Shown here piece after piece: positions 1 through 8,406 of a stretch of DNA of 46,698 nt. Source of the DNA: Phenylobacterium sp. Lineage in GTDB: Bacteria; Pseudomonadota; Alphaproteobacteria; Caulobacterales; Caulobacteraceae. Every line of letters starts with the position of its first letter. Position 1 is the stretch's first letter. The position numbers and the translations under genes were made by a program. The DNA lies in the NCBI RefSeq assembly GCF_022402485.1, contig NZ_JAKRSA010000028.1, positions 87,398 to 134,095 on the forward strand. The letters run 5' to 3'. The notes beneath the pieces are model-generated. The model was not told where the DNA came from, did no database searches, and saw only the letters and a program-made list of their open reading frames with translations.

Positions 1-2
1 CC

Positions 3-26
3 CAGAGCGTCGGTATGGGCGACTGA
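3..26 (+). CDS. Possible 3' end of an upstream gene
   Basis: The first bases can be read in one frame as a short tail (QSVGMGD) ending in TGA at 24-26, about 50 bases before lepA. This is compatible with the C-terminus of a gene that starts outside the window, but seven codons cannot establish it. No function can be given. Confidence 0.2.
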   Translation, partial: QSVGMGD

Positions 27-75
27 GGCCCTTCGACCCCTCGCAGAATTTCTCAGGTGTGCTAGAGGCGGGGCC

Positions 76-1881
76 ATGTCGACCCCGCTCTCGCGCATCC
101 GCAACTTCTCCATCGTGGCTCACATCGACCACGGCAAATCCACCCTGTCCGACCGGCTCATCCAGGAGACCGGCGGCCTCACCCAGCGTGAGATGAAGGA
201 GCAGGTGCTCGACTCCATGGAGATCGAGCGCGAGCGCGGCATCACCATCAAGGCTCAGACGGTGCGTCTGAACTACAAGGCCAAGGACGGGGAGACCTAT
301 GTCCTGAACCTGATGGACACCCCTGGCCATGTGGACTTCGCCTATGAGGTCAGCCGTTCCCTGGCCGCCTGCGAGGGCTCCATCCTGGTGGTGGACTCCA
401 GCCAGGGCGTGGAGGCGCAGACCCTGGCCAATGTCTATCAGGCCATCGACAACAACCACGAGATCGTGCCGGTCCTGAACAAGATCGACCTGCCGGCCGC
501 CGAGCCCGAGCGGGTGCGCGAGCAGATCGAGGACGTCATCGGCATCGACGCCAGTGAGGCGATCCTCTGTTCGGCCAAGACGGGGGTGGGCATTGCCGAT
601 CTGCTGGAGGCTATCGTTACGCGCCTGCCGGCCCCCAAGGGTGACCGCGAGGCGCCGCTCAAGGCCCTGCTGGTCGATGCCTGGTACGACGCCTATCTCG
701 GTGTCATCGTGCTGGTGCGGGTCATCGACGGCACGCTGAAGGCCGGCCAGAAGGTCAAGATGATGCAGAACGGCGCCACCTATCAGGTGGACCGGCTGGG
801 CGTCTTCCTGCCGAAACAGACCGAGACCGAAGAGCTTGGCCCCGGCGAGATCGGCTTCATCACCGCCCAGATCAAGGAAGTGGCCGACGCCGCCGTCGGC
901 GACACCATCACCGACGAAAAGCGCCCCACCGCCCAGGCCCTGACCGGCTTCCGCGAGGCCCAGCCGGTGGTGTTCTGCGGCCTGTTCCCGGTGGACGCCA
1001 ACGACTTCGAAGACCTGCGCGCGGCCATCGGCCGCCTGCGCCTGAACGACGCCAGCTTCTCTTACGAGATGGAGACCAGTGCTGCGCTGGGTTTTGGTTT
1101 CCGCTGTGGGTTCTTAGGTCTGCTGCACCTGGAGATCATCCAGGAGCGGCTGTCCCGCGAGTTCGACCTGGATCTGATCGCGACGGCACCCAGCGTGGTC
1201 TATCGCGTGCAGCTGACCAACGGCGAGGAGATCGAGCTCCACAATCCCGCCGACCTGCCTGATCCGGTGCGGATCGACACCATCGCCGAGCCCTGGATCA
1301 AGGCGACTATCCTGACCCCTGACGAGCACTTGGGTTCGATCATCAAGCTCTGTCAGGATCGCCGCGGCGAGCAACGGGAACTGTCCTATGTGGGCTCCCG
1401 CGCGCTCGTGGTTTACGATCTGCCCCTCAACGAGGTGGTGTTCGACTTCTACGATCGGCTGAAATCCATCTCCAAGGGCTATGCCTCCTTCGACTACCAG
1501 ATCGAGGAATACCGGGTCGGCGACCTCGTGAAGATGTCGATCCTGGTCAATGCCGAGCCGGTGGACGCGCTGTCCATGCTGGTCCACCGCAACCGCGCCG
1601 AGATGCGCGGCAGGGCCATGGTGGAGCGGATGAAGGACCTGATCCCGCCCCACCAGTTCCAGATCCCGATCCAGGCGGCCATCGGCGGCCGGATCATCGC
1701 TCGCGAGACCATCCGCGCCCTGCGCAAGGACGTGACCGCCAAGTGCTATGGCGGCGACGCCAGCCGTAAGCGCAAGCTGCTGGACAAGCAGAAGGCCGGC
1801 AAGAAGCGCATGCGCCAGTTCGGCAAGGTGGAGATCCCGCAGGAAGCCTTCATCGCCGCCCTGAAGATGGACGCCGATTAG
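76..1881 (+). CDS. lepA: Elongation factor 4 (LepA) translational GTPase
   Basis: A 601-residue protein, the normal length for LepA/EF-4, a cytoplasmic ribosome-bound GTPase that remodels or back-translocates stalled ribosomes. The G-domain motifs are all visible: AHIDHGKST (G1, about residue 15), the switch region with [14 protein letters not shown] (G3, about 81) and NKIDLP (G4, about 135). The LepA-specific C-terminal domain is present and ends in the basic segment with [19 protein letters not shown], which separates LepA from EF-G and TypA. The start at 76 puts the G1 motif at its usual distance from the N-terminus. The gene is convergent with the sulfatase that ends 12 bases downstream. 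Identification is secure. Confidence 0.98.
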   Translation: MSTPLSRIRNFSIVAHIDHGKSTLSDRLIQETGGLTQREMKEQVLDSMEIERERGITIKAQTVRLNYKAKDGETYVLNLMDTPGHVDFAYEVSRSLAACEGSILVVDSSQGVEAQTLANVYQAIDNNHEIVPVLNKIDLPAAEPERVREQIEDVIGIDASEAILCSAKTGVGIADLLEAIVTRLPAPKGDREAPLKALLVDAWYDAYLGVIVLVRVIDGTLKAGQKVKMMQNGATYQVDRLGVFLPKQTETEELGPGEIGFITAQIKEVADAAVGDTITDEKRPTAQALTGFREAQPVVFCGLFPVDANDFEDLRAAIGRLRLNDASFSYEMETSAALGFGFRCGFLGLLHLEIIQERLSREFDLDLIATAPSVVYRVQLTNGEEIELHNPADLPDPVRIDTIAEPWIKATILTPDEHLGSIIKLCQDRRGEQRELSYVGSRALVVYDLPLNEVVFDFYDRLKSISKGYASFDYQIEEYRVGDLVKMSILVNAEPVDALSMLVHRNRAEMRGRAMVERMKDLIPPHQFQIPIQAAIGGRIIARETIRALRKDVTAKCYGGDASRKRKLLDKQKAGKKRMRQFGKVEIPQEAFIAALKMDAD

Positions 1882-1893
1882 GCGAACCGCCGA

Positions 1894-3171
1894 TCAGTCC
1901 TTCCACGTCTCTGCGCTTTCCGGCGCTTTGGCCGGCGGCTTAGCCTCCGCAAAGGGCGCGTACTTGGCGCGGGCCTCGGCGACGCGACGGGCCATGTCCT
2001 CGGCCACCTCGGGGTGGCGGGACACCAGGGAATAGGTCTCGCCAGGATCGGTGGTCATGTCGAACAGCAGCGGGTAGCGGTGCTGGTCTAGTGGGATGTC
2101 CATGGTCCGGTAGTAGGACCTGGCGACATATTTCCAGCGCGGTGTGCGCACGGCGGCCACGTGCAGGTTGTCGAACAGGATCACCTGGTCGTGGGGCGAG
2201 GACTCGCCGCGGGTCAGCACACCTGAGAGGTCCGCCCCGTCGATCCCTTCGGCTGGCGCCTCGACCCCGGCCATGGCCGCGATGGTCGGCAGCAGATCAA
2301 GGTTGCTGGCCAGGGCGTCAGAGACTGTCCCTGCGGGAATCGTTCCCGGCTTCCAGGCGATGAACGGCACCCGGTAGCCCCCCTCCCACGCCGCGCCGCC
2401 CTTGCGGTCCCGGTAGGGGCCCGACGAGCCCTCGAACCACGGGCCATTGTCGGAGGTAAAGACCACCAGGGTGTCTTCCGCCAGACCCAGGGCCTCCAGC
2501 TTGCGCAGCAGGCGGCCCACCTGGGCGTCCACCTCCTCTACGACCTCGCCATAGTCGCCGGCCGGCGAGCCCATAGGATCATCGGGATTGGGGCGCAGGG
2601 GGACGTGCGGGGCGGTCAAGGCCAGCAGGATGAAGAAGGGCTCGTCCTTGTGGGCTTCGACGAAGGCGGTGGTCTCATCGAAGAAGTGCTCTGTGAGCTT
2701 GGCAAAGTCAGCCTTGGACTCGCTCATCTCGGCCTCACCCACACCGTCAAACAGGGTGAGCGGGCGCATGTCATGGCTATAGGCCAGGCCCATGAAGCGG
2801 TCGAAGCCGAACCGCTGCGGCGGCCAGTGCGGCGAGACATGCCCTAGGTGCCACTTGCCGATCAGGGCGGTGGCGTAGTCGGGCTTCAGCAGGCGCGGAA
2901 TGGTCGGGGCCTCGGGCGGCAGGCCATTGGTGTCGGCCGGCTGGATCACTTCGCGGGCCAGGCCGTGGCGGATGGCGTAGCCGCCGGTGAGCAGGCCGGC
3001 CCGGGACGGGGTGCAGACATTGGCCGAGGCGTAAAAGTCGGTGAGCCGCGCGCCTTCGGCTGCCATCCGGTCAAGCTGCGGTGTCCGGATCAGGGTCCCG
3101 CCATCGCAGCCGATGTCCCCATAGCCGAGGTCGTCGGCCATGATGACGATGAAGTTGGGCTTGCGCGGCAT
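1894..3171 (-). CDS. Sulfatase (arylsulfatase family, formylglycine-dependent)
   Basis: A 425-residue alkaline-phosphatase-superfamily sulfatase. The metal-binding N-terminus is seen in NFIVIMADDLGYGDIGCDG. The activation site is Cys53 in NVCTPSRAGLLTGG, the C-x-P-x-R motif whose Cys is converted to formylglycine. GKWHLGH and FTSDNGP motifs follow. The start is placed at 3171 because GGAGA lies just upstream and the motif-bearing strand then begins at residue 5; the 20 codons before it look non-coding. No signal peptide is seen, so this copy is probably cytoplasmic, unlike the two other sulfatases in the window. A dioxygenase gene lies 117 bases upstream on the same strand. The substrate cannot be inferred. 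Confidence 0.93.
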   Translation of the reverse strand: MPRKPNFIVIMADDLGYGDIGCDGGTLIRTPQLDRMAAEGARLTDFYASANVCTPSRAGLLTGGYAIRHGLAREVIQPADTNGLPPEAPTIPRLLKPDYATALIGKWHLGHVSPHWPPQRFGFDRFMGLAYSHDMRPLTLFDGVGEAEMSESKADFAKLTEHFFDETTAFVEAHKDEPFFILLALTAPHVPLRPNPDDPMGSPAGDYGEVVEEVDAQVGRLLRKLEALGLAEDTLVVFTSDNGPWFEGSSGPYRDRKGGAAWEGGYRVPFIAWKPGTIPAGTVSDALASNLDLLPTIAAMAGVEAPAEGIDGADLSGVLTRGESSPHDQVILFDNLHVAAVRTPRWKYVARSYYRTMDIPLDQHRYPLLFDMTTDPGETYSLVSRHPEVAEDMARRVAEARAKYAPFAEAKPPAKAPESAETWKD

Positions 3172-3288
3172 GGGGGTCTCCGGGTGTGACGGGCCCTGGC
3201 CTCGGGCCTTGGGCGGAAGATGGGTGGGCACCCCTGACCTATGGCCAGGGACTCACGGTGCAAAGGGCGTCGTCTTGAGGGCTTGGGA

Positions 3289-4182
3289 TCAGCTGCCCCG
3301 GATCTGGGCGCCGATGGCTGCCAGATCCTGGGTCGACCCGAAACGGGCACCCTCGGCGTCCCCGCGAAGGGCGAAACTGGGCGGGACCAGTTCTGGACCT
3401 TCGCCGGCCCCAAGGGGCGGGGAGTAATAGCCCAGGGCATAGCCCCCCAGGGCGTAGCCCAGCAGATCCTGAAGCTGTGGCGACAGGGTGCGCGCGATCT
3501 CCGGCGGACAGGCGAGGTACTGGTTTTCCTCCTGCCGCAGCCAGCCCAGGGCATAGGTCAGGTTCAGCCCCCAGCGGTCTGTCTCGCTGCGGTTGGCCCC
3601 ACCCCCATGGAAGACGCTGCCGGTATAGACCAGCACCGATCCAGCCTTCATCACCGCCTGGGTGATCTCATGGGGCTCTGCCTTGCGGTCGTCGGGCCAG
3701 GCGGTGGAGCCCGGAACCACCTGGGTGGCACCGTTCTCCGCGGTGAAGTCGGTCAGCGCCCATATGGTGTTGAGCTGCGGCTCGATGCCCTTCAGGTGAG
3801 CGCCCCACGCCCAGCGGTCCCGATGGATGGGTTGGGCGGCCTGGCCGGGCATGATTCGGATCAGCTGGGTCAGATGCACCTGCCACCGCTCACAGTTGGG
3901 CTTGAGCAGGTGTTCACACAGGGCCGCAATGCGGGGATCACAAAGGGCCTGACGCACCGCGGGCGAGCGCGCCACCAGGGCGCCCGTGCGGGTGGTCTTG
4001 ACCCCGGTGAAGCCGTCCCGGCCAGCCGGGGTGGCCGCCACATAGGGCGAGAGCTCGGCGACCATGTCCGCCACCGCCTGAGGGCTGAGGGCGTCATCGA
4101 GAATCAGCGCCCCATCGCGCTCGAGGACGGCGGCCATTTCCTCGGCAGGTCCATCGGCGGGCAGGTGAACAAGCTCGGGCAT
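3289..4182 (-). CDS. Phytanoyl-CoA dioxygenase (PhyH) family Fe(II)/2-oxoglutarate oxygenase
   Basis: A 297-residue member of the PhyH family of non-haem iron, 2-oxoglutarate-dependent oxygenases. The facial triad is visible as His120-Arg-Asp122 in QPIHRDRW and distal His192 in SVFHGGGANRSE, followed by an Arg that would bind 2-oxoglutarate. The start at 4182 is chosen over 4242 because GGGAGA precedes it and the upstream 20 codons lack family similarity. It lies directly upstream of the sulfatase on the same strand, so the two may be co-transcribed. A second PhyH-like gene sits next to another sulfatase at 43081-44028. The substrate is unknown. Confidence 0.88.
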   Translation of the reverse strand: MPELVHLPADGPAEEMAAVLERDGALILDDALSPQAVADMVAELSPYVAATPAGRDGFTGVKTTRTGALVARSPAVRQALCDPRIAALCEHLLKPNCERWQVHLTQLIRIMPGQAAQPIHRDRWAWGAHLKGIEPQLNTIWALTDFTAENGATQVVPGSTAWPDDRKAEPHEITQAVMKAGSVLVYTGSVFHGGGANRSETDRWGLNLTYALGWLRQEENQYLACPPEIARTLSPQLQDLLGYALGGYALGYYSPPLGAGEGPELVPPSFALRGDAEGARFGSTQDLAAIGAQIRGS

Positions 4183-4214
4183 GGGCGTCTCCCAGGGGCC
4201 TGTTGAAGCGCTGC

Positions 4215-4240
4215 GGAAATCCTCGCCCCTAGCGATTTCC
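4215..4240. promoter_or_regulatory. Inverted repeat upstream of the PhyH-like gene
   Basis: Perfect 7-bp arms GGAAATC and GATTTCC are separated by 12 bases, 33 bases upstream of the dioxygenase start on the minus strand. The position suits an operator or leader hairpin. No regulator can be assigned. Confidence 0.3.
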
Positions 4241-4314
4241 ACTGGAGTCTAACAATGCCCAAGGCAGAGCTCGCGTCCAGGGTGGTTGATCACCTTCGCA
4301 AGGCGCGGCAACCT

Positions 4315-4329
4315 TGATCTTCCAGATCA
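4315..4329. promoter_or_regulatory. Palindrome TGATCT-TCC-AGATCA before the YegP-like gene
   Basis: Perfect 6-bp arms with a 3-bp spacer lie 22 bases before the ATG at 4352 and 11 bases before its ribosome binding site (GGGAGG, 4341-4346). The position suits a repressor site, but no regulator can be named. Confidence 0.35.
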
Positions 4330-4351
4330 CAAACCGCTCCGGGAGGGCGAC

Positions 4352-4537
4352 ATGGCGTACAAGTTTGAAATCTTCAAAGACAAGGCCGGCGAGTTCCGGG
4401 TCCGGTTCCGCGCCTCCAACGGCGAGGTCATGTTTTCCTCGGAAGGCTACTCAGCCAAGGCCAGCGCCAAGAACATGATCGAGTCGATCAAGAAGAACGC
4501 CCCCGACGCCGACGTGGTGGACGAGAGCGCCGGCTAG
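4352..4537 (+). CDS. YegP/DUF1508 family small protein
   Basis: A 61-residue protein beginning MAYKFEIFKDKAGEFRVRF. It is one DUF1508 (YegP) repeat: a beta-rich unit with the typical NGEVMFSSEGY and KASAKNMIESIK segments. Many YegP proteins have two repeats; this one has one. The start at 4352 is fixed by GGGAGG at 4341-4346, so a longer reading from 4286 is rejected. The role is unknown; the family is sometimes linked to stress. It stands alone between divergent and distant neighbours, with a palindrome in front of it. Confidence 0.88.
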   Translation: MAYKFEIFKDKAGEFRVRFRASNGEVMFSSEGYSAKASAKNMIESIKKNAPDADVVDESAG

Positions 4538-4771
4538 ATCCTGCCTACACCCTGTGAAGTCCGTTCAGCGGTAAGACAGGACGAATTCAGGGGTTTGCTG
4601 TCCATGGTCAGGGCGAACTGACGCCTTGGCTGTGGACAGACCTCTGGAGCATGAGGGGGCCGCGTCCGATTTGGCCCAGATAACCGCCAATTGAGCGTCA
4701 TCGCGGGTTTGGCAAGGAAATCACCCCCTCATTGGTCAGTGGCCCTTTCGCAGGTGGCGGGACGGTCGCAT

Positions 4772-5194
4772 ATGCAGAGCATGAACACGTCCCCCCGCCC
4801 TGGATTTCTCGCCGCCCTCACCCGGGGCTTCAAAGGGCACTGCCCGGCTTGCGGCGAGGGCAAGCTGTACTGGCGCTATCTGAAAGTTGAGCCTGCGTGC
4901 GGCGCCTGCGGCCACGATCTGGCTCAGTATCCCGCCGATGATGGCCCGGCCTATTTCACCATCCTGATCGTCGGCCACCTGATCGTCGCTCCGCTGCTGC
5001 TCTTTCCCTTCATCTGGCAGGCACCGGTGGTGCTGGTCCTGGTCTCCACCCTGCTGCCCCTGACCGTAGCGACCCTCGTTCTGCTGCCCCTGATCAAGGG
5101 GGCGTTTATCGGCGCCCTTTATGCGCTCCGGATCAAGGCGCAGGATGGGGCGCTGCACACCGCCGATCCCGCCGACCGGTCACCTCAGCCCTGA
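4772..5194 (+). CDS. DUF983 family membrane protein
   Basis: About 140 residues. The N-terminal part carries a zinc-ribbon-like pair of cysteine knuckles, HCPACGEGKLYW and PACGACGHDL, followed by YPADDGPAYF, all hallmarks of DUF983. Two hydrophobic segments follow (around residues 65-85 and 90-112), so it is an inner-membrane protein. The family is often found near cytochrome oxidase or transport genes in alphaproteobacteria, but its function is not established. The start is uncertain: ATG 4772 and ATG 4781 are both possible and neither has a strong Shine-Dalgarno sequence. The preceding gap (4538-4771) shows no gene. Confidence 0.85.
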   Translation: MQSMNTSPRPGFLAALTRGFKGHCPACGEGKLYWRYLKVEPACGACGHDLAQYPADDGPAYFTILIVGHLIVAPLLLFPFIWQAPVVLVLVSTLLPLTVATLVLLPLIKGAFIGALYALRIKAQDGALHTADPADRSPQP

Positions 5195-5292
5195 GGCCGT
5201 CAAAGGGCCTTGTCTGGAACCTTGACCGCACAATCTCGTTTCCTTTGCCCTGAGCGCCCGTTGGGGTGCGTTCCTGAGGCGGGAAGACTCAC

Positions 5293-5451
5293 ATGTCCCT
5301 TGGCACAATCCTTTTGATCATCCTGATCATCGCCCTTGTGGGCACCCTGCCCACCTGGGGCCATTCCCGTAGCTGGGGCTACTTCCCCTCCGGTGGCCTG
5401 GGCCTGATTCTGCTGATCGTGTTGATTCTGGTCCTGATGGGTCGGATTTAG
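5293..5451 (+). CDS. DUF3309 family small membrane protein
   Basis: A 52-residue protein with two hydrophobic helices (residues 3-19 and 35-50) around a turn with LPTWGHSRSWGYFPSGG. This matches the DUF3309 family of small proteins common in Proteobacteria. The ATG at 5293 follows GGCGGGAAGA. The function is unknown. It lies between the DUF983 and DUF599 genes on the same strand, but 98-124 base gaps argue against one tight operon. Confidence 0.85.
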   Translation: MSLGTILLIILIIALVGTLPTWGHSRSWGYFPSGGLGLILLIVLILVLMGRI

Positions 5452-5511
5452 CGGCCCCGCCGAGCTGGAGGGGATCGGTGGCCTCCTAAAACAGCCTTTA
5501 ATTCATGAGCT

Positions 5512-5565
5512 TAGAGCGCTTCCCGACCCGATGTCGGCTTCGCAATGGGCGGGAAATGCTCTAGG
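5512..5565. repeat. Imperfect palindromic element (REP-like)
   Basis: The ends TTAGAGCGCTTCCCG and CGGGAAATGCTCTAG are near-complementary inverted arms around a central part containing CGATGTCGG. The architecture resembles the dispersed 'AGAGC...TTTCC...GGAAA...GCTCT' palindromes scattered between genes of many alphaproteobacteria. It ends 10 bases before the preferred start of the DUF599 gene. It could act as a leader hairpin or simply be a dispersed repeat. Confidence 0.5.
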
Positions 5566-5575
5566 GTCCCTGGCT

Positions 5576-6331
5576 ATGCTCGGCTTGCCGCTCTCGCCCC
5601 TGGACACCGTCGCCCTGGTCATCTTCGCCGTGGCCTGGCTGGCCTATGAACCCCTGGTCAAGGCGGCCCTCGGCCGTCGGCACATGATCAATCTCGACAT
5701 GGCCGTGATCCGGTCTGGGTGGATGGCGGCCATGGCCCGGCGTGACAGCCGCCTGATGGACAGCCAGTTGCTGGGCCATACCATCAACTCAGCGTCCTTC
5801 TTCGCCTCGTCCAACCTGATCCTGATCGCAGGGGCGTCAGGGGTGCTGTTTGGCGGGGAGTCAGCCTTTCGCAGCGCCTCCAGTCTCATTGTGATCGAGA
5901 CCTCGACCCGACTGCTGTTTGAGGTGCAGGTGGCTCTGGTGCTGATCACCCTGGCTCGGGGGCTTCTGGATTTCATCTGGTCGATCCGCCAGCTCAACTA
6001 CACCATCGCCGTGGTGGGCGCGGCGCCGGACGAGGCCGCAGGAGTGCATCAGGCCTATGGGGCGGCGGCTGGACGGCTGCTCAATCCGGCGCTCTCGGCC
6101 TTCAATGCCGGCGTCCGGGGCTATTATTTCGCCTTGGCCGCCGCCAGCTGGGTGTTCGGCGCCACGGCGTTCATCATCGCCACCCTGGGCGCTGTGGCGG
6201 TGCTGGTCTGGCGCCAACGGGCCTCGGCCGCTGCCTTGGCCATTGCCGAGATCCGCGAGGTGCTGGAGCGCACACCGCCGGTAGAAACCCCGACCTCGGC
6301 CAAGTCCCCTGACGAGATTCCTTCGGCTTGA
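5576..6331 (+). CDS. DUF599 family integral membrane protein
   Basis: About 251 residues with four predicted transmembrane segments. The family signature is seen in WLAYEPLVKAALGRR, then NLDMAVIRSGWM and ASFFASSNLILIAGASG. The start at 5576 (MLGLPLSPLDTV) is preferred over 5531 because AGGG lies 8 bases upstream and because the earlier ATG falls inside the palindromic element at 5512-5565. The function of DUF599 is unknown. It is convergent with the DoxX gene that follows. Confidence 0.88.
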   Translation: MLGLPLSPLDTVALVIFAVAWLAYEPLVKAALGRRHMINLDMAVIRSGWMAAMARRDSRLMDSQLLGHTINSASFFASSNLILIAGASGVLFGGESAFRSASSLIVIETSTRLLFEVQVALVLITLARGLLDFIWSIRQLNYTIAVVGAAPDEAAGVHQAYGAAAGRLLNPALSAFNAGVRGYYFALAAASWVFGATAFIIATLGAVAVLVWRQRASAAALAIAEIREVLERTPPVETPTSAKSPDEIPSA

Positions 6332-6363
6332 TGGCTGGTTCTGTTGCCGGGTCCGGACCGGGC

Positions 6364-6837
6364 TCAGCGGCCGACGAGCAGGGCCCTAAGATTGAAGGGG
6401 CCAGGCCCCCTGGCCAGCATGTCGAGGCCGATCAGAACCAGCAGGATGGCCGGCAGAGCCCCCTCCAGGCCCTCTAAGGGATACATGGTGCTGGCCGTGA
6501 TGGAGAACATCACCGCGCAGACCAGTCCCGCCCACCTGGTCAAAAGCCCTGCGATGAACGCCAGGCCGCAGGCCATCTGCGCATAGACAGCGATGGGGGC
6601 CGCCAGGCCTGGCCATGGGGCGTCACGGCTCGCCAGCCCCTCGGTCAGGGCCGCCATGGCGGCGGGCAAGGTGACCATACCCCAGACACCCCACAGCAGA
6701 AACGTCCCCACCACCAGACGGGTCAGCAACCGCACCCAGGGGTCGATCCATCCCAGCCAGGACAGGTTCAGCCACCGGGGCCAGGGCGGCGTCCAGGGGG
6801 CAGACGGCGGGCGAGCAAGCCTTCGTGGCCTAACCAC
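6364..6837 (-). CDS. DoxX family membrane protein
   Basis: About 157 residues with four hydrophobic helices. The pattern YAQMACGLAFIAGLLTR followed by WAGLVCAVMF is typical of DoxX/DoxD-like proteins, small inner-membrane proteins linked to quinone or oxidative-stress functions. The start is GTG at 6837 with a weak upstream signal, so the first 25 residues (proline- and arginine-rich) are uncertain. It is convergent with the DUF599 gene, 32 bases apart. No functional partner is evident. Confidence 0.75.
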   Translation of the reverse strand: MVRPRRLARPPSAPWTPPWPRWLNLSWLGWIDPWVRLLTRLVVGTFLLWGVWGMVTLPAAMAALTEGLASRDAPWPGLAAPIAVYAQMACGLAFIAGLLTRWAGLVCAVMFSITASTMYPLEGLEGALPAILLVLIGLDMLARGPGPFNLRALLVGR

Positions 6838-6923
6838 GACCGGGCCTGCGTCTCATGATTGCCGGTTGAGGTTCCACACGCGAAGGTACGCATTTTCCAC
6901 CGCCGGTGACGAGGGTCTTGTGG

Positions 6924-7271
6924 TCAAGCCTGCGTGAGGTTGAGGCCTTGCCGCTGGGCGCGGGTCAGCTTGGCGCAGACCAGGGCGTGAGCCTGGGACA
7001 GCCAGTGGGCCACCTCGTCCGGGTCGAGATCCGCAAGATCATCGAACCTGACCCAACTGGCCCGGGCCAGATAGGGGGCGGGCCGCGCGCGCCCGCTCTC
7101 GATCAGGGCCGCATAGGCGATCTCTGAGGCCTTGAAAGACAGGCCCCCGTCGGTGGTGACGATAGCGAAAATCTTGCCGCCCACCTTAGCCACCTGGGCG
7201 TCGCCCCATTGGACGCTCAGCGTCGCCGCCGGCAGGGCGAGGGCCTGCACCAGGGCGTCCTGAGGGCTCAC
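6924..7271 (-). CDS. MmcQ/YjbR family protein
   Basis: About 115 residues. The segments [30 protein letters not shown] and [14 protein letters not shown] are typical of the MmcQ/YjbR (CyaY-like fold) family, described as DNA-binding-like but of unclear role. The likely start is GTG at 7271, which overlaps the msrA stop codon by 4 bases (GTGA). This translational coupling argues that msrA and this gene form one operon. The longer reading to 7325 gives an arginine-rich N-terminus that is only msrA read in another frame. Confidence 0.85.
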   Translation of the reverse strand: MSPQDALVQALALPAATLSVQWGDAQVAKVGGKIFAIVTTDGGLSFKASEIAYAALIESGRARPAPYLARASWVRFDDLADLDPDEVAHWLSQAHALVCAKLTRAQRQGLNLTQA

Positions 7272-7918
7272 GCCTCGACGCCGGTCCCGATGGGGCAGGT
7301 CACGCCGGTGCCGCCGATGCCGCAATAGCCGCCGGGATTCTTGGCCAGGTACTGCTGGTGATAGTCCTCGGCGAAAAAGAAGGGGCCGGCCTCGACGATC
7401 TCGCTGGTGATCGGTCCCAGGCCCCTGGCCGACAGGGCCTGCTGATAGAGGGCCTTGGTGGCCTGCGCAGCGGCGCCTTGCCCCGCGTCGGCCACATAGA
7501 CGCCAGACCGGTACTGGGTGCCGATGTCGCCGCCTTGGCGCATGCCCTGGGTCGGGTCGTGGCCCTCCCAGAACACTTTCAGCAATTGCTCATAGGTCAC
7601 CACCTTGGGGTCATAGACCACCAGCACTGCCTCAGTGTGGCCGGTGCGGCCGCTGCAGACCTCCTCATAGGTGGGATTGGGGGTGAAGCCGTTCACATAG
7701 CCCACCGCCGTGACGTGCACGCCGGGGATCTGCCAGAACAGGCGCTCGACCCCCCAGAAGCAGCCCATGGCGAAAACGGCGGTCTCTGCCCCTTCGGGGT
7801 AGGGTCCCTTGAGGGGCTGGCCGTTGACGAAATGGACCTCGGCGGTAGGCATCGACTGGGTACGGCCGGGCAGGGCGGTCTGCGCCGTGGGCATCTCGGC
7901 GGGCTTGCGGAACAACAT
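7268..7918 (-). CDS. msrA: Peptide-methionine (S)-S-oxide reductase MsrA
   Basis: A 216-residue protein that reduces methionine-S-sulfoxide in proteins. The catalytic Cys53 sits in the family motif [12 protein letters not shown], and the [22 protein letters not shown] block follows in two parts. The C-terminal region [20 protein letters not shown] carries resolving cysteines. GAGGT upstream of the ATG at 7918 supports the start, and an N-terminal extension of about 40 residues before the core is usual in alphaproteobacterial MsrA. It is the first gene of a two-gene unit with the YjbR-like gene. Confidence 0.97.
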   Translation of the reverse strand: MLFRKPAEMPTAQTALPGRTQSMPTAEVHFVNGQPLKGPYPEGAETAVFAMGCFWGVERLFWQIPGVHVTAVGYVNGFTPNPTYEEVCSGRTGHTEAVLVVYDPKVVTYEQLLKVFWEGHDPTQGMRQGGDIGTQYRSGVYVADAGQGAAAQATKALYQQALSARGLGPITSEIVEAGPFFFAEDYHQQYLAKNPGGYCGIGGTGVTCPIGTGVEA

Positions 7919-7990
7919 GGCGACCTCAGACGGATGGGAACGATTGTGACCTAAGAGATAGGACGCCGCAGGCCAGACGAACAGGGCCGC

Positions 7991-8018
7991 TTGCCCCCGG
8001 CGCTCACCTCGCTATATA
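7991..8018 (+). promoter_or_regulatory. Candidate promoter of the tRNA-Ser gene
   Basis: TTGCCC at 7991-7996 and TATATA at 8013-8018 are separated by 16 bases. They lie about 40 bases upstream of the mature tRNA 5' end, the right place for a housekeeping-sigma promoter. The GC-rich stretch after the -10 element fits a stringently controlled stable-RNA promoter. Confidence 0.5.
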
Positions 8019-8055
8019 GACCCCCTTCCGCCGGGGGCCCGCCCCCGAACGGTGT

Positions 8056-8145
8056 GGTGAGGTGGCCGAGTGGTTGAAGGCGCACGCCTGGAACGCGTGT
8101 ATAGGGGAAACTCTATCGAGGGTTCGAATCCCTCTCTCACCGCCA
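8056..8145 (+). tRNA. tRNA-Ser (GGA anticodon)
   Basis: A class II tRNA of 90 bases. The acceptor arms GGTGAGG and TCTCACC pair with one G-U, and the discriminator G and an encoded CCA follow. The anticodon loop CTGGAAC places GGA at 8090-8092, reading UCC/UCU serine codons. The long variable arm and the T loop GGTTCGAATCC are visible. It is a lone tRNA with its own promoter-like sequence upstream. Confidence 0.97.
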
Positions 8146-8353
8146 CGAACTCAGAGACAGTCTGAATGTCTGAGGGTCGAAGGCAGGAGCCGTCCAGCTC
8201 TGAGCCTATGGCGATCCCAACGGCCCCCTACCATTGAGCATGACCGCCTGGCCTGCTGGGGGCTTGGCGGACGCAAGCCAATCATTCCCCCAGTTCGCCG
8301 CCTGACGCAGAGCCGTGGCGATAAGCAGTCTCGGCACCACATGCGATAGCGGA

Positions 8354-8380
8354 GGGTGCCGGACCGTGCCGCCGGCACCC
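8354..8380 (-). terminator. GC-rich hairpin 3' of the MFS gene
   Basis: Arms GGGTGCCGG and CCGGCACCC pair perfectly over 9 bp around a 9-base loop, 27 bases past the MFS stop codon. There is no T-run, so it may be a weak terminator or an mRNA-end-stabilising hairpin. The rest of 8146-8406 shows no gene. Confidence 0.4.
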
Positions 8381-8406
8381 TTGAGGTCAAGATGGCGCGA
8401 CGGCCC

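Noticed and set aside
3241..4206. A 321-codon open frame on the plus strand
   Set aside because: It is antisense to the PhyH-like gene, which has clear catalytic residues and a ribosome binding site.
4231..4242. The shared 10-base word GCGATTTCCA at 4233 and 26531
   Set aside because: The match is short and does not extend, so it is likely chance.
5498..5514. A CtrA site TTAA-N7-TTAA near the DUF599 gene
   Set aside because: The second half is GCTTA, so the consensus is not met.
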